A model generated the notes under the pieces. It was not told the DNA's origin. It did not search any database and saw only the letters and a program-made list of their open reading frames with translations. Shown in pieces: positions 45,649-56,035 of a stretch of DNA of 64,000 nt. Both the position numbers and the translations under genes were made by a program. Position 1 is the stretch's first letter; every line of letters starts with the position of its first letter. The DNA is taken from the NCBI RefSeq assembly GCF_905171775.1, contig NC_053501.1, positions 21,606,098 through 21,670,097 of the forward strand. The letters run 5' to 3'. The DNA comes from Rana temporaria (lineage: Eukaryota > Chordata > Amphibia > Anura > Ranidae).

Positions 45649-46124
45649 ACTTTTCTTTATTGTAACTTTGAGAACAGTAAAGGACCATTAATATAAATGA
45701 CATCGGTTATAAAAACTTGTTTATGTAGAATAGTATTTTAATATCATTCTTGGCTGAATAGAAGAAGTATTGGGAGTATTGGGACAAAAAGCTGGCAATC
45801 ATTCTAACTCTACCCCACTGTATGCTAAACTTAAAAAAATTATAGTAATTTTGGCTGAAGCTTGGCTTTTATTAGCAACAGATAAAGAATAAATACTTTG
45901 CATTTTAACCCTTTCCTGTGCCCTTTCATTCTACTTCCATTGACTTGTATTTCCATACTCACTATCCTACCTTTATATTAAACTCTCCAAAAAAATGTCC
46001 CAATACTTCTTCTATTCAGCCAAGAATGATATTAAAATTCTATTCTACATAAACAAGTTTTTATAACCAATGTCATTTATATTAATGGTCCTTTACGGGT
46101 CTCAAAGTTACAATAAAGAAAAGT
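45649..46124. mobile_element. Fold-back element with about 130-bp arms
   Basis: The arm 45649-45777 (ACTTTTCTTTATTGTAACTT ... GAAGAAGTATTGGG) is the inverted complement of 45995-46124 (CCCAATACTTCTTC ... CAATAAAGAAAAGT) with few differences. The 215-bp centre is unrelated AT-rich DNA. T and A runs flank it. Probably a Tc1-like non-autonomous element. Confidence 0.8.
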
Positions 46125-46139
46125 AAAAAAAAAAAAAAT

Positions 46140-46860
46140 GGTCTTATGGTAAAATTAATACAATTGTCCCGTGCTGTTCAGGAACTTAAGAAAAAAAAAA
46201 CCTTGACTCTGCATATTGTATTCATACCGGGTGTACATATTACAGAATATCTCCAGAAAAAGGAATCTGCATTTAGATAGACATATTTGACGGAAAATGA
46301 AACCCTGGCATTTTATAAGTATCTTATTTTTACCTCGATAGCTATAGGGAGTGTTTTTTTTGTGTGTGTGTATAAGCTCCAGTAGAAATTCCTACATGTT
46401 AAATAGATTGAAGGAAGGCGTTTATCTGTTTTGCAGGACAAATAAAATGAAGCGACTACTTTGATCCAGATAGCAGATAGGTGATGAGTTCTTAAAATAC
46501 CATTCAGAGCTGCCCCGGCGAGAGATTGACGCGACTCTTCCCACTTTAAAATCACTTTTGCTTTTGTGTGCTTAAACATAATATTGCGGTTCTGTATTTG
46601 CCTTTTCCATTATGCATAATGCCTGCTAATACATGGAGCGGACGGACCCTGAGTGGCAGACTTGGTGACTTAGTCAACAACGGGAACACCAGATGGAACA
46701 CAACTCCTCCAAACACTTTACAGAGATAGGTAGCGTGTCAACAGAAAATGAAGTTCATGGACTTTAGTGTTAAAGGGTATTTCTACTTTTACAGTTCAAA
46801 CCCCACTATATGTTATTTGTTCCCATTGACACAGCATACTTAAAAATAAATATATATACT
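46140..46860. other. Unique island, candidate conserved non-coding element
   Basis: Positions 46400-46740 are unique, with CCATTATGCATAATGCCTGC, a palindromic TAAT/octamer-like site, and CTTAAACATAATATTGCGG. No coding frame is convincing. Confidence 0.35.
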
Positions 46861-46862
46861 AT

Positions 46863-47567
46863 GGGCCAGATTCACATATAATTACGTTGCTCCTGATTTA
46901 CGTTACACCGCCGCAGGTTTACAGCGTAAGTGCCTGATTCTCAGAACACTTACCTGTAAACTTGCGGCGGTGTATCGTAAATGCGCTCGGCGCAAGCCCG
47001 CCCAATTCAAATGGGGCGGGCACCATTTAAATTAGGCTCGTTCCCATGCCGAGCGGACTGCGCATGCTCCGTCGGGTAAATTACCCGACGTGCATTGCAC
47101 TAAATGACGTCGCACCGACGTCATTTGCTTAGACGTTAATGTAAATGGCGTCCAGCGCCATTCACGGACGTCTTACGCAAACGACGTTGATTTTTAAATT
47201 TCGATGCGGGAACGACGGCCATACTTAACATGGCTTAGGACAACTAGGGCTCAGCCCTAATTTTACGTGGCGTAACTCGACGGAAACGACGTACAGTTAG
47301 ATCGACGGGCCGTTCGGACGTTCGGGATCGCCGTAAGTATTCATTTGCATATTCTACGCCGGCCACAATGGCCTCGCCACCTAGCGGCCGGCCTAGAATT
47401 GCATCCTTAAGATCCGACAGTGTAATTCAATTACACCTGTCGGATCTTAGGGCTAGCTATGCGTAACTGATTCTATGAATCAGTCGCATAGTTAGGACGG
47501 CCCTAACACAGAGATACGACGGCGTATCAGGAGATACGCTGTCGTATCTCTTTCGTGAATCTGGCCC
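46863..47567. mobile_element. GGGCCAGATTC element, TAT target duplication
   Basis: Ends GGGCCAGATTCAC and GTGAATCTGGCCC are perfect inverted repeats, flanked by TAT (46860-46862, 47568-47570). Near full-length relative of 20489-21150 in the other orientation. 705 bp, no protein. Confidence 0.9.
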
Positions 47568-47570
47568 TAT

Positions 47571-48103
47571 ATGTCCTATCTTTTAAAATGTTGCAATGAG
47601 AAGGGATTAATTCTAAGAATTTCTGGATAGTCTTAAAGAGATCGTAAAGGTAAATAAAAAAAAAAAAAAATCTATAAACGTACCTTCTCTGCGCAATTGA
47701 AACTCTGAATTCTGACTTTCAGGCTCCGTTCACACATGCTGCAGCCGTGGTTTAAAGCAGGGGGTCCGGTGGGTCCCTATTCACCATTGCATGTGTGAAT
47801 CAGGTCCAAATTTTTGCCTGAATTTAAACCTGAATCGGACCAGAAGACACACATGACCCTTTCCAAATGCGGACTGTGGCCAACCTAGAGCTGTGTGAAC
47901 CAGCTCCATTGAGACTCCTGTCGTGCAAATTGGATGTGGAGAAGCCTGCATCCAATTAGCATATATGTAAACCAGTCCTGAACCTCAGAATTCTGACTTT
48001 GAAACTCAGAATTCTGATTTTGAACCTCAGAATTGTGTTTAATAAATGTTAGGATGGCTCATACTTCTGACTTTGAATAACAGAATTCTGACTTTTAATC
48101 TTA
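47571..48103. repeat. MITE and CAGAATTCTGACTTTGAA repeats
   Basis: AGGCTCCGTTCACACATGCTG (47722) to ATATGTAAACCAGTCCTG (about 47985) looks like a degenerate MITE. From 47986 CTCAGAATTCTGA(C/T)TTTGAA repeats several times and resumes after the insertion at 48104-48522. Confidence 0.5.
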
Positions 48104-48522
48104 GGCCCTGTACACACGAGGAGACCGGACCGTTTTCATCGGACATGTCTCCTGGGAGCTTTTGGTCTGATGTGTGTACACACCATCAGATCAAAATCCC
48201 CGCGGACAGAGAACGCGGTGACGTAGAAGACACCGACGTTCTCAAACCAGGAAGTTCAATGCTTCCACGCATTCGTCGAATCAATTCGACGCATGCGCGG
48301 GATTTCGGTCCGCTGGTTAGACGTACTAACCAGCGGACATGTCCGACGGACAGGTTTCCAGCGGACAAGTTTCTAAGCATGCTAAGAAACTTTTGTACGC
48401 TGGAAACCTGTCCCCTAGGCCAGGAAACCTGTCCGCTAGGCCCTACACACGGTCGGACATGTCCGCGGAAAATGGTCCGCGGACCAGTTTCAGCGGACAT
48501 GTTCGACCGTGTGTACGCCGCC
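48104..48522. mobile_element. TACACACGAC-family MITE
   Basis: The left end GGCCCTGTACACACGAGG and the right end CCGTGTGTACGCCGCC. Stems GACATGTCCGCGGA and AGCATGCTAAGAAAC as in 26124. TTA precedes and TAA follows. It splits the CAGAATTCTGA repeat array. Confidence 0.8.
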
Positions 48523-48880
48523 TAAGAATTATGACTTTAAAACTGAATTCTGATTCTGAAACTCAGAATTCTGATTTTGTATGGAAGAGCCCCTGGGGCT
48601 ATTCTAAATTTTTTAAACACAATTCAGAATATTAAGGTCAGAATTCAGCGATTACAAGAATGGGCCAGCTGAAAATCAAAATTATGTAAAAGCCCCGGGA
48701 CATCCTGACATTTTTTTAACACAATTCTGATCTTCAAAGTCAGATTTCTGTCTTTCAAAATCAGAATTCTAACTTTGAATCTCAAAATTCTTACTTTGAA
48801 ACTCAGAATTCTAATTTTGAAACTTTACAATTGTGTTTAATAAAGGTTAGGATGGCCCCAGGGCTCTTCCATAAATATCC
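48523..48880. repeat. CAGAATTCTGATTTTGAAACT repeat array, right half
   Basis: The array continues in both orientations (AACTCAGAATTCTGATT, GGTCAGAATTCAGC), giving a loose inverted structure around GGAAGAGCCCCTGGGGC. Confidence 0.6.
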
Positions 48881-49698
48881 AAGTAATCTCATTTATTTGT
48901 AACAATATACCAGGGGGAATGCAAAAAAAGCTGTTGCTCAGCTTTTCTGGTGTTGATCCCTATTGCGTCAAATTCAAGTAACATTTGCAACACTTTTGGT
49001 TCTGAAAGCAACTAGTGCACCAAATTCAGATAGTTCTAAAATATGCCACTTTTACATTGAGTCGCATTAAATGCGCCAAATGGAAAAAGTTGAGCTAATT
49101 GAGACCAACTTTTTTTTGGAGTAAAGAGATGAAAAGTTGTCTCAGACAGATTTTGCAAAAGTACTTCTAAATTCAAATTCAAGTTTTAGACAGATACACA
49201 CATTTGGCACATTCTTCACCACTAGCATTCGAGATACTTTTGCAAAATCTGCCTTTGTGAATTCCAGGGACTGTATCTTCCAGTGCCGACCTTTCTGTGG
49301 ATAAGAGTAGAACTACATGACATAGGAATGCCTTGGGGTAACTTAAAGTTATATTTACAAACGTTTGCTGAGATTTCAGTTTTTATTAAAATGTTGAAAG
49401 TGTTTTAAGTTACTTATCCTTAGATAGCCAGCAGGCTGAGTGACAGAAAAATAATATTGTGCTCTTGCTGTGAATTGGTCCTCGTGTACCTCCATTGCTG
49501 ATTAGAAATCGATTAGATGAGAAATTGTATTATTTTATGGCCAGTACACACAAAATCAAAATCAAAATTGGGGAGAAAAGCTGCCATGTAAGGAGTATAA
49601 TGTTTTTTATTATACATTTTCTCATGCATTGTGTTTAGGAGTAAAACATAAATATTTTAGCTTTGATTTTCTTTAAAGTTGATAAAAATATATATATA
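48881..49698. other. Unassigned sequence
   Basis: AT-rich, no gene. TTTTGCAAAAGTAC/GATACTTTTGCAAAATC near 49150-49245 form an inverted pair, so an old fold-back repeat may be present. Confidence 0.3.
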
Positions 49699-49817
49699 TA
49701 CAGGTGGTCCCCTAGTTACAAACATCTGACTTACAAACGACTCCTACTTACAAACGGAGGGAGACAACAGGAAGTTAGAGGAAATCTACCCCTGGGAAGG
49801 GAAATTCACTCCGGTAA

Positions 49818-50387
49818 AGCCTCGTACACACGACCGGTTTTCCCGGCAGGAAAGCTGCCATGAGAGCGTTTGGCCAGTAAAACCGGTCTTGTGTATGCTT
49901 CATGGCAGTTTTCCCAACAGGAAAACTGCTGAAACAAATAGAGAACCTGCTCTCTATTTTCCCGTCGGTATTCCCGTCTGACTTTTTCCTGGCGAGAAGA
50001 ACGGTCCTGTGTATGCTTTTCCGAGGGTAAAAAACGTACATGCTCAGAATCAAGTATGAGATGGGAACGCTCCTTCTGGTAAAACTAGCGTTCGTAATAG
50101 AGATAGCACATTCCTCACGCTACAAATTATTATTAAGCGTGAATCGTCTCTCATCAAACTTTTACTAACCCACTATAACACGAGATCAGCAAAAGCAGCC
50201 CAAAGGGTGGCGCCATTGTAATGGAATTTCCCCTTTATAGTGCCGTCGTATGTGTTGTACGTCATCGCGCTTTGGACCGGTGGGATTTTGTATGACAGTC
50301 TGTACGTAAGACAAGCTTGGCAAGAATCCCGTCGGGAAAACCAACGTTTTTTTTCAGAGGGAAAAACCGGCCGTGTGTACATGGCTT
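49818..50387. mobile_element. TACACACGAC-family MITE
   Basis: The left end AGCCTCGTACACACGACCGG pairs with CCGGCCGTGTGTACATGGCT. It shares the AAGCGCGATGACGTACAACA module in inverted orientation with the 34515 and 37940 copies. Confidence 0.8.
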
Positions 50388-50551
50388 GAGAGTTTTAATG
50401 GGAAAAAGGTGTCTCCACTGATGCTTTATCACCAAAGCTTGTTTCTACAACAACCCAAAATGTTCTAAATCCAATTGTCATTGGGACAGGAAGTGAAGGG
50501 AAATCTTCTGAACAGGGGCACAGACAGCAAAACAAACATTACAGGGGTGAT

Positions 50552-52297
50552 GAAAAAGTGAAAAAATTCAATGCGCTACTGTGAGTATACAGTGATGATA
50601 ATAAAGCAGTGATCATACATATATATCTGATGCAGCTATATCTAGGAGTGTTCACATAACACAAAAATCAAATATCTATAAACAGGTGATAAGCGCTTCT
50701 AATAGGTGATCGTGACCATAACAGAGGATAATTCCAATAATACGTGTACACATATAATCAATAACTGCAATGTGATAAGTGAAAAATTATCAACTGGGAA
50801 ACAAACAAACCCAGAATTAACACAAGGATGTGGACATGAAATGATATAAATAAATGAATAAATAAATCTCTGTGTGTTCAAAAGTGTCCAGAGATGGTAA
50901 AGTGCAAGTGCTGAAGCTTCAAGAAATATATTAAAATAAATAGAAATAAATAAATTAAATAAATGAATAAATAAAGGAGATCCAAAATGATAGACAGTCT
51001 CTATGCCAGGTGAGTCTGAAAAGGTGAACTTCTGAAACTCTATTTTCTTCCCTCAGCCAATTAGTGGACTATCCTGATAAGTAATGTAGTACCCTTACCT
51101 GCAGGGTGCTATATATAAGCATATAGTAAGGACTCCACAATGGATAATCTTGCGTCCCCGACTGTGGATCACTCCTACTGCTCCGGCTGTTAAATAGCTC
51201 CAGGCTCCATGGTCCTCAGTATGGGTGGAATGGGGACAGAGAGGGAAGAAAAAATGCCTCCGATAGTGTAGTGTATTAAAGCTTGCGCGCATTTATTGTA
51301 GCAAAAAATATTGAAATCAAGTAAAGCAAACAGAGCAAGGATGGGCGCATGCAATGTTATGTTTTTAAAATTCCCGGGGACGCGGCGTTCTATATACCGC
51401 CTGACGTCCAGTGGCCTCCGGCTTGTGCGGATGTAAATCTCGGTCTGACTCCCTACGGCGTTACGTCACGCACCTCGTGACTTCACGAGGTCACGAGGTG
51501 CGTGACGTAACGCCGTAGGGAGTCAGACCGAGATTTACATCCGCACAAGCCGGAGGCCACTGGACGTCAGGCGGTATATAGAACGCCGCGTCCCCGGGAA
51601 TTTTAAAAACATAACATTGCATGCGCCCATCCTTGCTCTGTTTGCTTTACTTGATTTCAATATTTTTTGCTACAATAAATGCGCGCAAGCTTTAATACAC
51701 TACACTATCGGAGGCATTTTTTCTTCCCTCTCTGTCCCCATTCCACCCATACTGAGGACCATGGAGCCTGGAGCTATTTAACAGCCGGAGCAGTAGGAGT
51801 GATCCACAGTCGGGGACGCAAGATTATCCATTGTGGAGTCCTTACTATATGCTTATATATAGCACCCTGCAGGTAAGGGTACTACATTACTTATCAGGAT
51901 AGTCCACTAATTGGCTGAGGGAAGAAAATAGAGTTTCAGAAGTTCACCTTTTCAGACTCACCTGGCATAGAGACTGTCTATCATTTTGGATCTCCTTTAT
52001 TTATTCATTTATTTAATTTATTTATTTCTATTTATTTTAATATATTTCTTGAAGCTTCAGCACTTGCACTTTACCATCTCTGGACACTTTTGAACACACA
52101 GAGATTTATTTATTCATTTATTTATATCATTTCATGTCCACATCCTTGTGTTAATTCTGGGTTTGTTTGTTTCCCAGTTGATAATTTTTCACTTATCACA
52201 TTGCAGTTATTGATTATATGTGTACACGTATTATTGGAATTATCCTCTGTTATGGTCACGATCACCTATTAGAAGCGCTTATCACCTGTTTATAGAT
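50552..52297 (-). mobile_element. Retroposon inserted as a giant palindrome
   Basis: The inserted DNA is bounded by ATTACAGGGGTGAT at 50538-50551 and again at 52298-52311. It consists of about 119 bp of single-copy sequence on the left followed by an inverted duplication filling the rest. Read on the reverse strand, the left part is a 3' end running to TTCACTTTTTC. The 14-bp duplication fits target-primed reverse transcription by a LINE. I could not name the family and see no protein; the 60-66 codon frames are mirrored pairs without motifs. Confidence 0.75.
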
Positions 52298-52300
52298 ATT
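50671..52300. repeat. 1,630-bp palindrome, 811-bp arms, 8-bp loop
   Basis: Left arm 50671-51481, loop TTCACGAG 51482-51489, right arm 51490-52300. Paired coordinates always sum to 102,971. Open frames at 51095-51292 and 50699-50881 (reverse) encode the same peptides as 51679-51876 and 52090-52272 (forward), so the arms carry no indels and look identical. The left arm ends in CCTCGTGACTTCACGAGG, itself a perfect hairpin. Confidence 0.95.
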
Positions 52301-52374
52301 ACAGGGGTGATAACGCTTCCCTATGTTATCCAAAAAGCTTGAAAATTGAAAAAAAATTTTGGCTGGAGCTACAC

Positions 52375-52841
52375 CTAAAAAATTGCGCGCGCATGCTCAG
52401 AATCACGTCGGAAATACTAAATGCTTTCGACGTGAACGTCACCTACGCCCAGCCCCATTCACGTACGCTTATGCAAACAACGTAAAATACAACGGCTGTT
52501 CCGTCGTCTATACCTTGCATGGGCTGTGGCATCTTTTTGGTGATTTATCTTTAATGCCGGAAAAACGCCTTACGTAAACAGCATATCGGGCGCAAGTACG
52601 TTCGTGAATCGGCGTATCTAGGTAATTTGCATATTATAGGCATAAATCAACGTACACGCCCCTAGCGGCCAGCGTAAATATGCAGCTAAGATACGACAGC
52701 GTAGGAGACTTACGCCGGTCGTATCTTAGCAACAGAGAAGCGTATCTCAGACTGAGAATACGCTTAAAGATACGACAGCGCGGATTCGGACTTACGACGG
52801 CGTATCTAATGATACGCCGTCGTAAGTCTTCGAGAATCCGG
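52375..52841. mobile_element. GGGCCAGATTC-family fragment
   Basis: The right part with GCGCATGCTCAGAATCACG, CGTACACGCCCCTAGCGG, two AAGATACGAC stems and the end GAGAATCCGGC identifies the family; it is closest to 34558-35278. The left third is missing. Confidence 0.7.
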
Positions 52842-52844
52842 CTA

Positions 52845-53570
52845 TATGTATATACAGTACATAGGACTCATGCATTTTCTTTTCACTCACTCATATCAGT
52901 CCTAAAGGGGTTAAATAAGTTGGGGGAAAGATAAAAAAGCCGATGCTGACAACATGTGCGCGGCTTATTAAACTTCTAAAGACTGCCGTCCCTGGTATAA
53001 TTAAGCCACTGCGCTCGTTCTATTTTATTAGCCTTTCCGATATGTAACTGTTTAGCACGTTTTGCAGCGTGCAAGAGGCCTGTTAGCAATTATTTTCCTG
53101 GGTGGGTGTGTGTGTGCGCGTCGAAAAACTCCCTCTGCTTATTTTAGCACATAGACTAAATAGGAGCAGATGAAAAGACTCACGCTGCTGCTAAAGGCTC
53201 GGCTGCAATGAATAGCGCGGTGTGCGGCGCGGTAGGGGTTAAAAAGGTGGTATGAACCTGGCTCTCCTTGGAGAACGAGTGTTGTTTACAGTGTATGTTT
53301 AAAATAATATTCCTGACTAGTCGCTCCTTCCCTTAGGATAGCGCAATTATAGGAGTAACTGAGGATTAATTAAAGACCCTCCCTTAGGTATTGCCGGAGA
53401 TCTTGGATGAAGCGCATGGGGGTACGTTTGAGCTTGGTGCAGAGGTGAACGGGCCAAAGTTGTTGGTAATAATTAGTTAGGCACCAGGGCAAGTCTCAGC
53501 TCTATTTCTCTGATTTATCTGATTTTGATTAATATTATAATTTCTTTGTTTTATGCAGCGGCGGTAGCTC
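52845..53570. other. Unique island, strongest candidate for conserved non-coding DNA
   Basis: About 700 bp without repeat ends or frames, containing GGTATAATTAAGCCACTG, GTTAGCAATTATTTTCC, GAGGATTAATTAAAGACC and GGTAATAATTAGTTAGGC. CpG and GC content vary gradually, unlike MITEs. Enhancer function is inference. Confidence 0.4.
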
Positions 53571-53989
53571 GCTAGCAGCCCCCCCCCTTCCCCCCCACCT
53601 ACCATTTACGCAAGAGAGGCAAATGGTACAGAAATCAATAGAGAGCGAACTCATTCCGGTCTCATGTCAAGGTTGGTGACTCTTATTAAAATTCGGTCAC
53701 GCGCCGTATGCCTACAGATCCATACATAGTGCTTTTATCTGAAGTGCAGAAGCAAAATGAATCATCGCTGATTTCTTTTTTCTACTTTTCTTTATTTCAT
53801 TGTGATGATTGTTAAATTATTCATTCATAGCTTGTTTGGGTTACATACACATGCTGTTGTTGATGGCTCTCTTGAAGATGTGATTCGGACGCGTCTATAA
53901 AAAAAAAAGTACACGGTGTTCCAAAAGTCTCCATACTTAGGAAGAATTAACAAACTCATATTATATTTTATATAATATTTAAAAAATAT
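53571..53989. other. Unassigned sequence with C-rich tract
   Basis: CCCCCCCCTTCCCCCCCACC at about 53580-53599, then AT-rich DNA. No gene. Confidence 0.35.
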
Positions 53990-54742
53990 GGGCCAGATCC
54001 ACAAAATGTTTATGCTGGCGTATCTATTGATACGCCGCGTAACTTCTAGTTTGCTCCGGCGTATCTTTGTTTTGTATCCACAAAACAAGATACGCCTGAA
54101 GCTGGGCTTGATCCGACTGGCGTACGCCGTTGGATCTAAGGTGCATATTTCCGCTGGCCGCTAGGTGGCGTTTCCGTCGATTTCCGTCGATTTCCGTCGA
54201 TTTCCGCGTCGAGTATGCAAATTAGCTAGATACGGCGATCCACGAACGTACGTACAGCTGGCGCATTTTTTTACGTCGTTTCCGTAAGGCTTTTTTCCGG
54301 CGTATAGTTACCCCTGCTATATGAGGTGTAGCCAATGTTAAGTATGGACGTCGTTCCCGTGCCGAATTTTAAAAGTTTTACGTCGTTTGCGTAAGTCGTT
54401 CGCGAATAGGGCTTTGCGTAGAATGACGTTCACGTCGTAAGCATTGGCTTGTTGCGGGTTAATTTCGAGCATGCGCACTGGGATACCCCCACGGATGGCT
54501 CATGCTCCGTTCAGAAAAAACTTAATTTACGTTGGGTCAAGTAAAATTAACATAAAACACGCCCACACCTTTAACATTTGAATTCCGCGCCCATACGCTG
54601 GAAGATTTACGCTACGCCGCCGTAACTTTAGAGGCAAGTGCTTTGTGAATACAGCACTTGCCTCTCAAAGTTGCGGCGGCGTAGCATTACTACGATACGC
54701 TACGCCGGAATAAAATTACGATCCGCTACGTGGATCTGGCCC
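53990..54742. mobile_element. GGGCCAGATTC element, TAT target duplication
   Basis: Ends GGGCCAGATCCAC and GTGGATCTGGCCC, flanked by TAT (53987-53989, 54743-54745). The word TTTCCGTCGA is repeated three times in tandem at 54173-54204, a private expansion. 753 bp. Confidence 0.9.
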
Positions 54743-54798
54743 TATATATTTTTTATATTTTTGTTTTATTTTTGCAAATATTTTATAATTTTTTAAAA

Positions 54799-55130
54799 GG
54801 CTGCATTCATACCCGAGCGTTTTCAGCTCATAAAACACTTGTAAAACGCCATAAAAAACACCTGAAATATGCCCAACAAGCAAAATCTCATTCATTTCTG
54901 AGCGTTTTGTCACCTGAAGCAAAACGCCTGAAAAACACCCTAAGCTCAAAAAAGAACGCACGCTTCTTTAGGCAGATTACAGGCGTTTTTCTGGCTTTTA
55001 CATTGGTGACCTGAACTAAATCGAGGCAAAACGTGGCAAAGTCGCGGTAAAAAATGCTGCAAAATCGCTGTTAAATCGCAGTAAAAATTTGGTAAAAATG
55101 CGCTACTTTGAAACGCTCAGGTGTGAATGC
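54799..55130. mobile_element. MITE with GGCTGCATTCATACC ends
   Basis: GGCTGCATTCATACCCGAGC at the left pairs with GCTCAGGTGTGAATGC at the right. The interior repeats AAAACGCCTGAAAAAC words. Its last bases are cut where the next MITE begins. Confidence 0.7.
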
Positions 55131-55537
55131 ACACGATAGGTTGACCAGAGGACAACGGTCTGAAGGAATGTTTTCATCGGTCAAAACCGATCGTGTGTGG
55201 CCCCATAGGTTATTTAACCATAGGTTAAAAAAAAGCCAACTTGCTTTAAAATTAACCGATGGATTCCTAACCGATAGGTCAAAACCGATCGTTAGTAGGC
55301 ACGACCATCGGTTAAAAAAACACGCGTGCTCAGAATCAAGTCGACGCATGCTTGGAAGCATTGAACTTAATTTTTTCCAGCACGTCGTTGTGTTTTATGT
55401 CACCGCGTTCTGACACGATCGGTTATTTAACCGATGGTGTGTAGGCGTGACGGACCATCAGTCAGCTTCATCGGTTAACCTATGACAACTGTCCTTCAGA
55501 CCGTTGTCCTCTGGTTAACCTATCGTGTGTACGAGGC
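55131..55537. mobile_element. TACACACGAC-family MITE, left end trimmed
   Basis: It begins ACACGATAGGTTGACCAGAG and ends CTATCGTGTGTACGAGGC. It is the same subfamily as 39590-40008 in opposite orientation: GCCAACTTGCTTTAAAATTA and GACGCATGCTTGGAAGCATT are shared. Confidence 0.75.
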
Positions 55538-55542
55538 TTTAA

Positions 55543-56035
55543 AGTGGTTGTAAACCCTGATGGACTACTTCTACCTATAGGTAAGCCTAGTATAAGGCTT
55601 ACCTATAGGTAGTGGAAATATTTCCTAAACGTGCGCCGTTTACGTGATATTTCACTTGTATTCCGCCAAAATTCTTCACTGCGCATACGCGGGGGAAGAA
55701 ACAAAACTAAGTGCCGTTTCTTTGTAAGTCCGAGGCTGCATCTCTATTGAGTAGGCCCAGCTATGCTGGCTGGGGCCTATGGTTCTAAAGGGGATCCCAA
55801 GCTGTCCATCCAAGTGAGGGAAGCGTTTACCTGAACCTTCCCCTTCTCTCTATACTCTCCACTTTCTTCACAAGTTTTATGCAGCAAAGACAAAACCTAA
55901 CAGTTGAAGGTTTTACATCTTGTGTGGACATTGCAATTTCTATAGACTTTTTTCCCCTGACAACGAACTTAGAGGTAACGTGCAAAACCCAAAATCTGGA
56001 CCAGCAGCTCCCATGGGGGTAGTGCTACACATACT
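55543..56035. mobile_element. TTAA-type MITE left end plus LTR-like 3' end
   Basis: TTAA then AGTGGTTGTAAACCCTGATG opens the block, with a stem around CTACCTATAGGTAAGCC. No right end is found. At about 56015 GGGGGTAGTGCTACA is identical to the 3' end of the LTR element at 10126-10845, so a second element may overlap. Confidence 0.5.

Larger units (their letters stand above)
49701..52374. mobile_element. Mariner-type MITE (CAGGTGGTCCCC end), twice interrupted, right end lost
   Basis: The left end CAGGTGGTCCCCTAGTTAC follows TA. The pieces 49701-49817, 50388-50551 and 52312-52374 read as one frog MITE when the insertions are removed; in particular ACATTACAGGGGTGAT joins AACGCTTCCCTATG. The right end is cut off by the fragment at 52375. 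It served as target for a TACACACGAC MITE and for the palindromic retroposon. Confidence 0.7.

Noticed and set aside
51095..51876. Identical 65-codon peptides on both strands, suggestive of a conserved small gene
   Set aside because: Identity follows from the palindrome; the peptide has no motif or start context.
39715..55413. Similar 73- and 101-codon peptides at 39.7 kb and 55.2 kb
   Set aside because: They lie in two copies of one MITE, so the similarity is DNA repeat identity, not protein conservation.
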